Below, in pieces: positions 7,463-15,426 of a DNA stretch of 64,000 bases; position 1 is the first letter of the stretch, and the number at the start of each line of letters is the position of its first letter. The DNA comes from Cellulomonas sp. Root930. GTDB taxonomy: Bacteria; Actinomycetota; Actinomycetes; Actinomycetales; Cellulomonadaceae. The notes under the pieces were generated by a model that saw only the letters and a list, made by a program, of their open reading frames with translations, was not told the DNA's origin and did no database searches. Position numbers and translations under genes: made by a program. The stretch is taken from contig LMJI01000001.1 of NCBI GenBank assembly GCA_001429255.1, positions 1,653,256 through 1,717,255 on the forward strand, given 5' to 3'.

Positions 7463-8566
7463 ATGTCCGACCTGGTCATCCGCCCCGCGGCCGAGACGCG
7501 CTACGACGCCGTGTCCCTCGGCGAGGTCATGCTCCGCCTCGACCCCGGTGAGGGGCGCATCCGGACCGCTCGCTCGTTCCGCGTGTGGGAGGGCGGCGGC
7601 GAGTACAACGTGGCCCGCGGCCTGCGGCGCGCGTTCGGCCTGCGGACCGCGATCGTCACCGCGCTCGCGGACAACGAGGTCGGCCGGCTGGTCGAGGACT
7701 GCATCCTCACGGGCGGCGTGGACACGTCGTTCGTGCGCTGGCTCCCGTACGACGGGGTCGGTCGGGCCGTGCGCAACGGGCTCAACTTCACCGAGCGCGG
7801 CTTCGGCGTGCGCGGGGCGGTCGGGGTCAGCGACCGCGGACACACCGCGGCAGCGCAGCTGGCGCCCGGGGACGTCGACTGGGAGCACCTGTTCGGTGAG
7901 CTCGGGGTCCGCTGGTTCCACACCGGCGGCATCTTCGCGGCACTGTCCGACAGCGCGGCCGAGACGGTGATCGAGGCCGTGACCATCGCCCGCAAGCACG
8001 GGACGATCGTCAGCTACGACCTCAACTACCGGCCGAGCCTCTGGAAGGCGGTCGGTGGCCAGGCCCGCGCGCAGGAGGTCAACCGGACCATCGCGCCGCA
8101 GATCGACGTGATGATCGGGAACGAGGAGGACTTCACCGCCTCGCTCGGCTTCGAGGTCGAGGGCGTCGACGAGAACCTGTCCTCCCTCGAGCTCGGCTCG
8201 TTCGCGGCGATGATCGACCGTGTGGCCGAGGCGTACCCGAACTTCCAGGTCATCGCGACGACGCTGCGCACGGTGCACTCCGCGACGGTCAACGACTGGG
8301 GCGCGATCGCCTGGTCGAAGGGCACCGGGCTGGTCAGCGCGACGCACCGGGAGCGGCTGGAGATCCTGGACCGGGTCGGCGGCGGAGACTCGTTCGCGTC
8401 CGGGCTGGCCTACGGCCTGCTCGCCGGTGAGGACCTGCAGACGGCCGTCGAGTTCGGAGCCGCGCACGGGGCCCTGGCCATGACGACACCGGGCGACACG
8501 ACCATGGTGAGCAAGGCCGAGGTGCTCAAGCTCGCCGGCGGCGGGGGCGCGCGCGTCGACCGCTGA
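7463..8566 (+). CDS. kdgK: 2-keto-3-deoxygluconate kinase (PfkB family sugar kinase)
   Basis: Phosphorylates 2-keto-3-deoxygluconate with ATP to KDPG, feeding the aldolase just upstream. The 367-residue protein is a PfkB/ribokinase fold: the N-terminal GEVMLRLDPGEGR and EGGGEYNVARGLRRAF segments bind sugar, SYDLNYRPSLWK is the family mid-block, and GGGDSFASGL carries the catalytic base Asp309. The ATG start has GAAGGAG about 9 nt upstream. It is slightly longer than typical KdgK because of inserts near residues 215-245. The assignment to KDG rather than another sugar rests on the family pattern and on its place after eda. A hairpin at 8582-8614 may end the operon. Confidence 0.92.
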   Translation: MSDLVIRPAAETRYDAVSLGEVMLRLDPGEGRIRTARSFRVWEGGGEYNVARGLRRAFGLRTAIVTALADNEVGRLVEDCILTGGVDTSFVRWLPYDGVGRAVRNGLNFTERGFGVRGAVGVSDRGHTAAAQLAPGDVDWEHLFGELGVRWFHTGGIFAALSDSAAETVIEAVTIARKHGTIVSYDLNYRPSLWKAVGGQARAQEVNRTIAPQIDVMIGNEEDFTASLGFEVEGVDENLSSLELGSFAAMIDRVAEAYPNFQVIATTLRTVHSATVNDWGAIAWSKGTGLVSATHRERLEILDRVGGGDSFASGLAYGLLAGEDLQTAVEFGAAHGALAMTTPGDTTMVSKAEVLKLAGGGGARVDR

Positions 8567-8581
8567 GCCGTGCGCGAGCCT

Positions 8582-8614
8582 GACACGGACGACGGGCACC
8601 GACCGGTCCGTGTC
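8582..8614 (+). terminator. Hairpin after kdgK (possible operon terminator)
   Basis: GACACGGAC (8582-8590) is exactly complementary to GTCCGTGTC (8606-8614) with a 15-nt loop, 16 nt after the kdgK stop. It lacks a T-run, so termination is plausible but not assured. Confidence 0.4.
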
Positions 8615-8691
8615 CGACAGGCGGCGCCCACCTCAGGCGTGGTGCACTGAGCCTGCACCCGCACCGTCTGCACCACCCGGAGGTCCCCGCC

Positions 8692-8928
8692 GTGAGCCAC
8701 TCGATGTTGCCGTCAGCGATGCCTGGAGCGTCACTCGAGCTGGACCCCGAGGGTCGCCTGTTCTGCCCGGCGTGCCGGGCGACCACCCTCGACGTGTCCG
8801 GGACCGAGCAGGTCGACGGCATGCCGTGGGTCAACCACTCGGTGGTGTGCCGCGCGTGCGGCACGACCTCGCGGCTCGCGCTGGTGGGCGCGTTCGGTCA
8901 GACCGTCCTGCGGTGGCTCGACGACTGA
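8692..8928 (+). CDS. Small zinc-ribbon-like protein of unknown function
   Basis: A 78-residue protein with two Cys pairs, CPAC (near residue 25) and CRAC (near residue 53), spaced as in a zinc ribbon or knuckle; the rest is acidic to neutral with a hydrophobic C-terminus (LVGAFGQTVLRWLDD). The GTG start is supported by CCGGAGG about 8 nt upstream. No enzymatic motif or membrane segment is seen. It lies between the kdgK hairpin and the convergent uxaA gene and may be a stand-alone gene. I do not recognise the family; a DNA- or protein-binding accessory is one possibility, but no function can be assigned. Confidence 0.7.
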   Translation: MSHSMLPSAMPGASLELDPEGRLFCPACRATTLDVSGTEQVDGMPWVNHSVVCRACGTTSRLALVGAFGQTVLRWLDD

Positions 8929-8949
8929 CCGCGGATCGACCGTGGCGGG

Positions 8950-10479
8950 TCAGGTCACCGCGCCGAGCTGCCACGGCACGAACTCGTCCGAGCCCAGGTC
9001 GAGCTCCTCGGACACGGTCTGCCGCCCGGACGCGACGTCGATGATCAGCTCGAACAGCTCCTCGCCGACGGACGTGACGGTCGCGGTGCCGTCGACGATC
9101 CGCCCGGCGTTGAGGTCCATGTCCTCGGTCATCCGCAGGTAGGTCGCAGTGTTCGTCGCGACCTTGATGGACGGCGTCGGCTTGCAGCCGAGCACGGACC
9201 CGCGGCCGGTGGTGAACACGACGACCGTGGCGCCGCCGGCGACGAGGCCCGTGACGGAGACGGGGTCGTATCCGGGGGTGTCCATGAACGTGAACCCGCG
9301 TGCGGTCACCTTCTCGGCGTACTCGTAGACCTCGACCAGCTCGGCGGTGCCGCCCTTGGCCACGGCGCCGAGCGACTTCTCGAGGATCGTGGTCAGCCCG
9401 CCCGCCTTGTTGCCGGGCGACGGATTGTTGTCCATGGTGCCGCCGCCGGCCGCCGTGTAGCCCTTCCACCAGTCGAGCCGGTCGAGCAGCTTCTGCCCCA
9501 CCGGACGGGACACGGCCCGGCGCAGCAGGAGGTGCTCGGCGCCGAACACCTCGGGCGTCTCGGCGAGGATCGACGTGCCGCCTCGGGCGACCAGCAGGTC
9601 GGACGCGTGACCCAGCGCGGGGTTGGCGGTGATGCCGGAGTACCCGTCGGACCCGCCGCAGTTGAGGCCGAGGACCAGCTCGGACACGGGCGCGGGGGTC
9701 CTGCGCAGGGCGTCGATGTCCGGGAGCATCGCCTCGATGGCCGCCACGCCGGCGCGGACCGTGGCGCGGATGCCGCCGGTCTCCTGGATGACGAGGGTGG
9801 TCACGGGCTTGTCGGCGGGCAGGTCGAGCCCGTCCAGCAGCGACTGCGCGGGGAGCATCTCGCAGCCGAGGCCGAGGACCAGCAGCCCGGCGATGTTCGG
9901 GTGGTCGGCGTACCCGCGCAGGGTCCGGCGCGTGATCTGGGCACCCTCGCTGGTGGGGACCAAGCCGCAGCCGGTGTCGTGGGTGAGCGCGACGACCCCG
10001 TCGACGTGCGGGAACGCGTCGAGGACCCGGCCGCGGAACTGGTCGGCGATCAGCCGGGCGGTCGACGCGGAGCAGTTCACGGACGTGACGATGCCGACGT
10101 AGTTGCGGGTGCCCCAGCGGCCGTCGCTGCGCAGGTACCCGTCGAAGGTGCGCTCCGGCCCCTCGGGAACAGGCAGGGTCACCCGCGCGGTGCCGAACTC
10201 GTAGGCGCGCTCGTCGTCGTCCATGCCCAGGTTGTGCGAGTGCACGTGGTCGCCCACGGCGATGTCGCGGGTGGCGCGGCCGATCGACTGCCCGTACTTG
10301 TGCACCGGAGCGCCCCGCGGCACCGCGCGGACGGCGAGCTTGTGCCCGCGCGGAACGCTCTGGGTGACGACGACCGACCCGAGCACGGTCCCGGACTGCA
10401 GGTCCCGCGTGGCGACGCCGACGTCGTCGTCGGGGCGCAGCACCAGGACGGCGTCGGCCAAGGCGAGCGTCGTCGTCAC
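8950..10479 (-). CDS. uxaA: Altronate dehydratase family protein (SAF domain plus UxaA C-terminal domain)
   Basis: Predicted to dehydrate D-altronate to 2-keto-3-deoxygluconate, linking the uronate reductase step to KdgK. The 509-residue protein has an N-terminal SAF domain (about 10-90, with VPRGHKLAVR) and the long UxaA domain with GRWGTRNYVG, LVLGLGCEMLPAQ, LNCGGSDGYSG and DNNPSPGNKAGG, the last two probably around the iron site. GTG 10479 is chosen because the SAF domain starts there and TATCCT stands 6 nt upstream, the spacing of a leaderless promoter; a further in-frame extension would include the operator. Galactarate dehydratase and related SAF dehydratases are the alternative, but the context favours altronate or mannonate. 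Confidence 0.9.
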   Translation of the reverse strand: MTTTLALADAVLVLRPDDDVGVATRDLQSGTVLGSVVVTQSVPRGHKLAVRAVPRGAPVHKYGQSIGRATRDIAVGDHVHSHNLGMDDDERAYEFGTARVTLPVPEGPERTFDGYLRSDGRWGTRNYVGIVTSVNCSASTARLIADQFRGRVLDAFPHVDGVVALTHDTGCGLVPTSEGAQITRRTLRGYADHPNIAGLLVLGLGCEMLPAQSLLDGLDLPADKPVTTLVIQETGGIRATVRAGVAAIEAMLPDIDALRRTPAPVSELVLGLNCGGSDGYSGITANPALGHASDLLVARGGTSILAETPEVFGAEHLLLRRAVSRPVGQKLLDRLDWWKGYTAAGGGTMDNNPSPGNKAGGLTTILEKSLGAVAKGGTAELVEVYEYAEKVTARGFTFMDTPGYDPVSVTGLVAGGATVVVFTTGRGSVLGCKPTPSIKVATNTATYLRMTEDMDLNAGRIVDGTATVTSVGEELFELIIDVASGRQTVSEELDLGSDEFVPWQLGAVT

Positions 10480-10486
10480 CCAGTCA

Positions 10487-10500
10487 GGATACCGCTTTCC
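10487..10500. promoter_or_regulatory. LacI-type operator overlapping the uxaA -10 region
   Basis: GGATACCGCTTTCC pairs at 5 of 7 positions around a central CG. It overlaps the proposed minus-strand -10 element TATCCT (10491-10486), so bound repressor would directly block uxaA transcription. Confidence 0.5.
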
Positions 10501-10546
10501 GGAGCAATCCACCGGCGAGCCCGCCCCGAACGTGCCGCGCATCAGC

Positions 10547-10560
10547 GGCAAGCGCCTACC
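10547..10560. promoter_or_regulatory. LacI-type operator overlapping the -10 region of the second LacI gene
   Basis: GGCAAGCGCCTACC pairs at 5 of 7 positions around a central CG. It overlaps the TACCCT (10557-10562) that stands 6 nt before the regulator ATG, which suggests autoregulation. It is 60 bp from the uxaA-side site. Confidence 0.45.
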
Positions 10561-10568
10561 CTCCTGAC

Positions 10569-11591
10569 ATGGCCGCATCCGTGACCCTCAGCGACGTCGC
10601 ACGCGAGGCCGGCGTCTCGCTCGCCACCGCCTCCCGCGCGATCAACGGCAGCGCCAACCGCACCGTCCGTGCCGACCTGCGCGACCGCGTGCTCGCCGCC
10701 GCGGCCCAGCTGCGCTACACCCCGGACGCCAACGCGCAGGCGATGGCCCGCGGCCGGACGACCTCCCTCGGCCTCGTCGTGCACGACATCGCCGACCCGT
10801 ACTTCTCCTCGATCGCCGCCGGCGTCACCCGCGCCGCCGACCGCGCGGGCCTGCAGGTGACCCTCGCGAGCACCCAGCACGACCCCAGCCGGGAGAGCGG
10901 TCTGGTGGACCTGCTCAAGCGCCAGCGCGCCCGGGCGATCGTCATCGCGGGTGGTCGCCTGGACGACGAGGCCACCAACGACGAGCTCCGCGCGGCGCTC
11001 GCCGACTACCGCGCGGTGGGTGGCTCCGTCGCCCTGATCGGTCAGCCGATCCTCGGCGTCGACAGCGTGGTCGTGGACAACGCGCAGGGCGCCGGCGACC
11101 TGGCCAAGGCCCTGCACGCCCGCGGCTACCGACGGTTCGCGGTGCTGGCCGGTCCCCCCGACCACCTGACCGCGCGCGAGCGCAGCGAGTCCTTCCGCGG
11201 CGCGCTCGCCGAGCTGGGCAACCCGGTCCCCGACGACGCGGTGATCACCAGCGCGTTCACGCACGAGGGCGGTGAGGACGCCATGCGCACGCTGCTGCGC
11301 GCCGGGGAGCTGCCGGAGCTGGTGTTCGCGGTCAACGACGTCATGGCGCTCGGCGCCCTGGCCGCCGCGCGCGAGGCCGGGATCCGTGTCCCGGACGACA
11401 TCGCGCTCGCGGGCTTCGACGACATCTCGACCCTGCGCGACGTCGTCCCGGCGCTGACCACCGTGCGCATCCCGCTGGTCGACGTGGGCATCGCCGCCAC
11501 CGAGCTCGCGCTCGCGGACGCGTCCGACGAGCCACGCCTGACGCACGTCCCCACCGAGGTCGTCCTGCGCGACTCGACGCCCGGGCGCTAG
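10569..11591 (+). CDS. LacI family transcriptional regulator (uronate island, copy 2)
   Basis: Predicted repressor of 340 residues with the helix-turn-helix LSDVAREAGVSLATASRAI (residues 7-25), hinge helix NAQAMARGRTTS and a type I periplasmic-binding-protein-like sensor domain (LGLVVHDIADPYFSSI; LAGFDDISTLRDVVPALTTV). ATG 10569 is preceded by TACCCT at 6 nt, so the transcript is probably leaderless. It is divergent from uxaA with two LacI-type sites between them, making uxaA and itself the most likely targets. It differs from the other regulator of the island in the recognition helix (SLATASRAI versus SPATASRAL), yet both promoters carry similar operators, so cross-regulation is possible. 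Confidence 0.93.
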   Translation: MAASVTLSDVAREAGVSLATASRAINGSANRTVRADLRDRVLAAAAQLRYTPDANAQAMARGRTTSLGLVVHDIADPYFSSIAAGVTRAADRAGLQVTLASTQHDPSRESGLVDLLKRQRARAIVIAGGRLDDEATNDELRAALADYRAVGGSVALIGQPILGVDSVVVDNAQGAGDLAKALHARGYRRFAVLAGPPDHLTARERSESFRGALAELGNPVPDDAVITSAFTHEGGEDAMRTLLRAGELPELVFAVNDVMALGALAAAREAGIRVPDDIALAGFDDISTLRDVVPALTTVRIPLVDVGIAATELALADASDEPRLTHVPTEVVLRDSTPGR

Positions 11592-11600
11592 CCTGCCGCG

Positions 11601-11927
11601 ATGACGCAGCCGATCGTCGAGATCCACGTCCCGCTGACACCCAGCCCCGACGTCGCGCCTGGGGAGTACGAGTTCCCGTGGATCGACGACGTCGAGGAGA
11701 CCTTGGGCGTCGGCGAGGAGGACGGCCGCTACGAGGTGTACGACGACGGCGAAGAGCTCGGCGACGAGTACGTCTTCTTCATCACGGGCGAGTCCGAGGC
11801 AGACCTGCTGGCCGTCGCGGCGGACGTCGCGAACATGCCCGGGCTGCCCGACGGGGCGTTCGCCGTGGTGACCGACGAGGACCAGCAGGAGCTGGGCGAG
11901 GGTCGGCGCGTGGAGCTGTCGAGCTAG
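11601..11927 (+). CDS. Small acidic protein of unknown function
   Basis: A 108-residue soluble, strongly acidic protein (many Asp and Glu, for example GVGEEDGRYEVYDDGEELGDE) ending in an alpha/beta segment SEADLLAVAADVANMPGLPDGAFAV in short pieces. It has no signal peptide, membrane helix or metal motif. The ATG has TAGCCT 6 nt upstream (11589-11594), consistent with its own leaderless promoter although it lies only 9 bp after the LacI gene. Its stop shares the tetranucleotide CTAG with the convergent GntR gene. The family is not recognised; small immunity- or inhibitor-like proteins can look like this, but nothing here proves such a role. Confidence 0.75.
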   Translation: MTQPIVEIHVPLTPSPDVAPGEYEFPWIDDVEETLGVGEEDGRYEVYDDGEELGDEYVFFITGESEADLLAVAADVANMPGLPDGAFAVVTDEDQQELGEGRRVELSS

Positions 11928-12619
11928 TCGTCCCAGGGCGCCCGCGCGCCGGTGGCCGAGTCCTCGAGCCCGAGCAGGTGCGTGGCCATCCGCAGCCGTG
12001 CGCGGTCGGGATCGCGTGCCGCCACGGCCGCCAGGATCGCCTCGTGCTCGACGAAGGTGCGGTCCTCGGCGCCCACGTCGCTGAGCCCGCGCCAGAGCCG
12101 CGTCCGTGAGGCCCGACCGGCCAGCCCCTCGATGAGCGCGGCGAGGACCGGGTTGCCGGACGCGCGCGCCACCTCCTCGTGGAACGCCAGGTCGGCGTCG
12201 ACGAGTCGCTCGTGGTCGAGCGGGACCTGCACGAGGGCGCGGGCCGTCTCGTCGAGCGCGACGCGCAGGCGGGCGAGCCCGTCGTCGTCGATGTGCAGGG
12301 CGGCGAGCCCAGCCGCCTCGGTCTCCAGGAGCCGCCGGACGGCGTGGAACGCGGAGGCGTCGTCCTGCAGGTCCGCGATGAACCCGACCGGGGCCAGCAG
12401 CAGCGCCGGGTCCAGCGTCGTCACGTAGGTGCCGTCGCCGTGCCGGGAGTCGAGGATGCCGAGCGTGCCCAGCGCGCGGACGCCCTCCCGCAGCGAACCG
12501 CGGGAGACGCCGAGGGTCGCGGCGAGCTCCTTCTCCGCGGGGAGCCGCTCGCCTGCCTGGAGTCGTCCGTCGAGGATCATCTGCTTGACCCCGTCGACGA
12601 CGTCGTCGGATCGTGACAC
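11924..12619 (-). CDS. FadR/GntR family transcriptional regulator
   Basis: Predicted DNA-binding regulator of 231 residues: an N-terminal winged helix (residues 5-70) with LPAEKELAATLGVSRGSLREGVRAL and a C-terminal all-helical FCD ligand domain with FHEEVARASGNPVL and the metal-site histidine region EHEAILAAVAARDPDRA (shown in parts). GTG 12619 is chosen because TAGGTT stands 7 nt upstream and the winged helix begins there. It lies 25 bp downstream of the amidohydrolase gene on the same strand, so it is probably the regulator of a two-gene catabolic unit for an organic or sugar acid. The 3' end shares CTAG with the preceding convergent gene. Confidence 0.9.
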   Translation of the reverse strand: MSRSDDVVDGVKQMILDGRLQAGERLPAEKELAATLGVSRGSLREGVRALGTLGILDSRHGDGTYVTTLDPALLLAPVGFIADLQDDASAFHAVRRLLETEAAGLAALHIDDDGLARLRVALDETARALVQVPLDHERLVDADLAFHEEVARASGNPVLAALIEGLAGRASRTRLWRGLSDVGAEDRTFVEHEAILAAVAARDPDRARLRMATHLLGLEDSATGARAPWDD

Positions 12620-12644
12620 GTGAGCGAACCTAGCGCCCGCGCGG

Positions 12645-13514
12645 TCAGTACGAGTCGAACGGGAGCCCGTAGACGTGCGTGGCGGTGCCACCGAGCACCG
12701 CCGCCCGGTCGTCGTCGGTCAGCTGGTCGACCGTCGAGCGCAGCCCGTGCCACACGTGCGCGTACGAGTCGCCCTCCAGCAGGGCGTACGGCCAGTCGCT
12801 GCCGAGCATCAGCCGGTCGGGGCCGAACACCTCGAGCGCGCGCTCGACCGCCGGGCGAAGATGGTCGGGGGTCCAGCCCGCCCCGGCCGCGGTGGTCAGG
12901 CCGGACAGCTTGGCGACGACGTTCGGCTGCTGCGCGACCGCGCCGAGCAGCGCCGACCAGCGCGTCCAGCCGTCCCGCGCCCCGGCGCGCAGGGCCGCGA
13001 GCGGGGGAGCGCCGAGGTGGTCCAGCACGATCGTCAGCTTCGGGTGGTTCTCCGCCAGCGTCGCGACGTGCGCGAGCGCCGCCGGGGTGTGCGCGGTGAG
13101 GTCCAGGGTGAGCCGACGCTCGGTCAGGAGCGTGAGGCTCTCGTCGACGGCGGAGTCGAGGAGCCAGTCGGGATCGTGCTCGTCATGACCACGGTGGCCG
13201 ATGCCCACGATCGGCTCGCGGCGCCACTTGTCCAGCTGCGCGGCCGCGTCGTCGGGGGCATCGAGCGGGACCCACGCCACGACGCCGGCGACCCGCGGCG
13301 ATGACAGGGCCTGGAAGAGCATGAGCTCCGAGTCCGCCCGGTTGTCGGCGGCCTGCACCAGGACCACCCACGACACGCCCTCGTCGGCGAGCTGGTCCTC
13401 GATGTCCGGGACGCGGAACGGGCGGTGCACGGCCGCGTTCTCCGCGGTCATCCAGGGGTAGTGCACCGCGTCCGGGTTCCACACCTGAAGGTGGGCATCC
13501 ACGACATTGGGCAT
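12645..13514 (-). CDS. Amidohydrolase-2 family lactonase-like protein
   Basis: Predicted cytoplasmic metal-dependent hydrolase of 289 residues, related to L-fuconolactonase and other COG3618 proteins: N-terminal VVDAHLQVWNPD, VGIGHRGHDE, LTLDLTAHTP, LTIVLDHLGAPP and the C-terminal LMLGSDWPYALLEG. The start ATG has TAGCGT 7 nt upstream (leaderless type). In this family the first strand normally carries HxH; here it reads HLQ, so one metal ligand seems replaced by Gln, as happens in some mononuclear or metal-independent relatives. It precedes the GntR regulator on the same strand. The likely substrate is a sugar-acid lactone, which fits a pectin or fucose context but is unproven. Confidence 0.82.
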   Translation of the reverse strand: MPNVVDAHLQVWNPDAVHYPWMTAENAAVHRPFRVPDIEDQLADEGVSWVVLVQAADNRADSELMLFQALSSPRVAGVVAWVPLDAPDDAAAQLDKWRREPIVGIGHRGHDEHDPDWLLDSAVDESLTLLTERRLTLDLTAHTPAALAHVATLAENHPKLTIVLDHLGAPPLAALRAGARDGWTRWSALLGAVAQQPNVVAKLSGLTTAAGAGWTPDHLRPAVERALEVFGPDRLMLGSDWPYALLEGDSYAHVWHGLRSTVDQLTDDDRAAVLGGTATHVYGLPFDSY

Positions 13515-13555
13515 GCGGGCGACGCTAGCAGTGGTCCGATCTCTGGGCCCGGTCG

Positions 13556-13570
13556 TGAGGGCATCCCTCA
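13556..13570. promoter_or_regulatory. Inverted repeat upstream of the amidohydrolase/GntR unit
   Basis: TGAGGGCATCCCTCA has perfect 6-bp arms around a 3-nt spacer, 41 bp upstream of the amidohydrolase start. A related ATGAGGG copy lies just beyond it on the minus strand. It is a candidate operator for the GntR protein, though GntR/FadR sites are often of TNGTNNNACNA type, so the assignment is tentative. Confidence 0.35.
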
Positions 13571-13611
13571 TCGAACCCTCATCGACAGGTCAATTCATCG
13601 GAGGACTTGCG

Positions 13612-15381
13612 TCACCGTCCCACCGCGTAGCCCTGCATCCCTCGGGGGTTCGCCGCGGCGACGAGCAGGCCGTCCGCCCGGACGCCCGCCGCGCTCAGCC
13701 GCCCGAGCTCCCACGGTCCGACCGACTCCACCGCGTGCCCGCGGCCGGCGAGGGCGTCGAGGACGTCGGTGCCGAGCCGCGACTCCGCGACCAACCCCTG
13801 CGGCGTGCGGGAGCGCGGGTAGAACGAGCTCGGCACGTGCGACGAGTGCCACATGGGGGCGTCGATCGCGGCCTGCAGGTCCTCACCGCCGAGAAGGTGC
13901 CGCAGCAGGAACGGCACGGTCCACTGGTCCTGCTGGTCCCCGCCGGGCGTGCCGAACGCGATCCCGGCACCGTCGTCGTCGAGCACCAGGCCGGGACTGA
14001 GGGTGGTCCGCGGCCGCTTGCCCGGAGCCAGGCTGTTGGGCAGTCCCGGCTCCAGCCAGAACATCTGCGCACGCGTCGGCAGCGCGAACCCGAGTCCGGG
14101 CACGACCGGACTGGACTGCAGCCAGCCGCCCGACGGGGTCGCGGAGACCCGGTTGCCCCAGCGGTCGACGACGTCCACGTGGCAGGTGTCGCCGGGGCTG
14201 AGCCCGACGGGGGAGACGGTGGGCTCCCCGATGCCGGGGGCAGATCCCGCGCGGGAGCTCCACAGGCTCGCGGCGACGCGCGGCACGCGACCGTCGGGTG
14301 ACCCGGGCAGCAGCCCCTCGGCTGCCTCGCGGCCCACGAGCCGAGCGCGTGCCGCCGCGTACTCCGGGGACAGGAGGGTCTTGAGCGGGACGTCGGGGGT
14401 GTCGCCGTACCAGGCCTCGCGGTCGGCGAACGCGAGCTTGGCCACCTCGACGACCGCGTGCACCAGCTCGAGCGTGTCGTGGGACCGCACCAGCGAGCCC
14501 ACGTCGAGCGCCTCGAGCATGGCCAGCTGCTGCAGGAGCACCGGCCCCTGCCCCCAGGCGCCGGTCTTGTGGACCGTCCGTCCGGCGAAGCGGAGGGACG
14601 TCGTCGGCTCCTCGGTGGCGCGCCAGGACGCCAGGTCGGAGGCGCGGAGCAGGCCGGTGTGGCGTCGGCCCGAGGAGTCCTGGACCGCGACGCCGGACTG
14701 GAAGGCGTCGACGGCCTCGGCGACGAAGCCCTCGTAGAACGCCCGCCGCGCGGACTCGATCTGCGCCTCGCGGGTGGTGCCGCCGGCCGCGAGCAGCCGC
14801 TCGAAGGTGTCCGCCAGCGCAGGGTTGCTGAACCGGGCGCCCGCGGCGGGGACCTGGCCGTCCGGCAGGTAGACCGCCGCGGACGTGGGCCAGTGCTCGG
14901 TGAACATGTCGGCGACCGTCGCGATGGTGCGGGTCGCAGCGCGGACCAGCGGGTAGCCGTCGCGGGCGTAGCCGATGGCCGGTGCGAGGACGTCGGCCAG
15001 GGGGAGGGTGCCGTACCGCGCGAGGAGGTCGAGCCACGCCCCGAACGCGCCGGGGACCACGGCGGCCAGGTGCCCGGTGCCGGGCACGAGGTCGAGGCCG
15101 AGGTCGCGGTACGTCTCGATCGTCGCGGCGGCGGGTGCGGTGCCCTGCCCGCAGACGACGAACGTGTGCCCGTCGGAGGCGCGGTACCCGAGGATCGGGG
15201 CGTCGCCGCCCGGACCGTTCAGGTGCGGCTCGACCACCGAGAGCGTGAACCCGGCGGCCACGGCCGCGTCGAACGCGTTCCCGCCGGCCTCGAGCATCCG
15301 CATCCCGACGGACGACGCCAGCCAGTGCGTCGAGGCGACCATGCCGAAGGAACCGGAGAGCTCGGGGCGCGTGGTGAACAC
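13612..15381 (-). CDS. Gamma-glutamyltransferase family Ntn-hydrolase
   Basis: Predicted gamma-glutamyltransferase/hydrolase (glutathione or gamma-glutamyl compounds, or acylases of the same fold) made as an autoprocessing precursor of 589 residues. The processing and catalytic threonine is Thr399 in GDTCHVDVVDRWGN, dividing it into large and small subunits; N-terminal SVVEPHLNGPGGDAPIL and C-terminal GTPGGDQQDQW match the family. The GTG 15381 start follows AGGATC and begins with FTTRPELSGSFGMVAST. There is no signal peptide, so the enzyme seems cytoplasmic, unlike the periplasmic enterobacterial enzyme. No operon partner: both flanks are differently oriented or non-coding. Confidence 0.9.
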   Translation of the reverse strand: MFTTRPELSGSFGMVASTHWLASSVGMRMLEAGGNAFDAAVAAGFTLSVVEPHLNGPGGDAPILGYRASDGHTFVVCGQGTAPAAATIETYRDLGLDLVPGTGHLAAVVPGAFGAWLDLLARYGTLPLADVLAPAIGYARDGYPLVRAATRTIATVADMFTEHWPTSAAVYLPDGQVPAAGARFSNPALADTFERLLAAGGTTREAQIESARRAFYEGFVAEAVDAFQSGVAVQDSSGRRHTGLLRASDLASWRATEEPTTSLRFAGRTVHKTGAWGQGPVLLQQLAMLEALDVGSLVRSHDTLELVHAVVEVAKLAFADREAWYGDTPDVPLKTLLSPEYAAARARLVGREAAEGLLPGSPDGRVPRVAASLWSSRAGSAPGIGEPTVSPVGLSPGDTCHVDVVDRWGNRVSATPSGGWLQSSPVVPGLGFALPTRAQMFWLEPGLPNSLAPGKRPRTTLSPGLVLDDDGAGIAFGTPGGDQQDQWTVPFLLRHLLGGEDLQAAIDAPMWHSSHVPSSFYPRSRTPQGLVAESRLGTDVLDALAGRGHAVESVGPWELGRLSAAGVRADGLLVAAANPRGMQGYAVGR

Positions 15382-15426
15382 CCGTCGATCCTGCCCCACG
15401 GTCCCGGGAACATCCGAAACGTCCCG

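Noticed and set aside
7548..7970. Frames overlapping kdgK on the plus strand
   Set aside because: They are low-complexity Arg/Ala/Gly translations of the kdgK coding strand in another frame.
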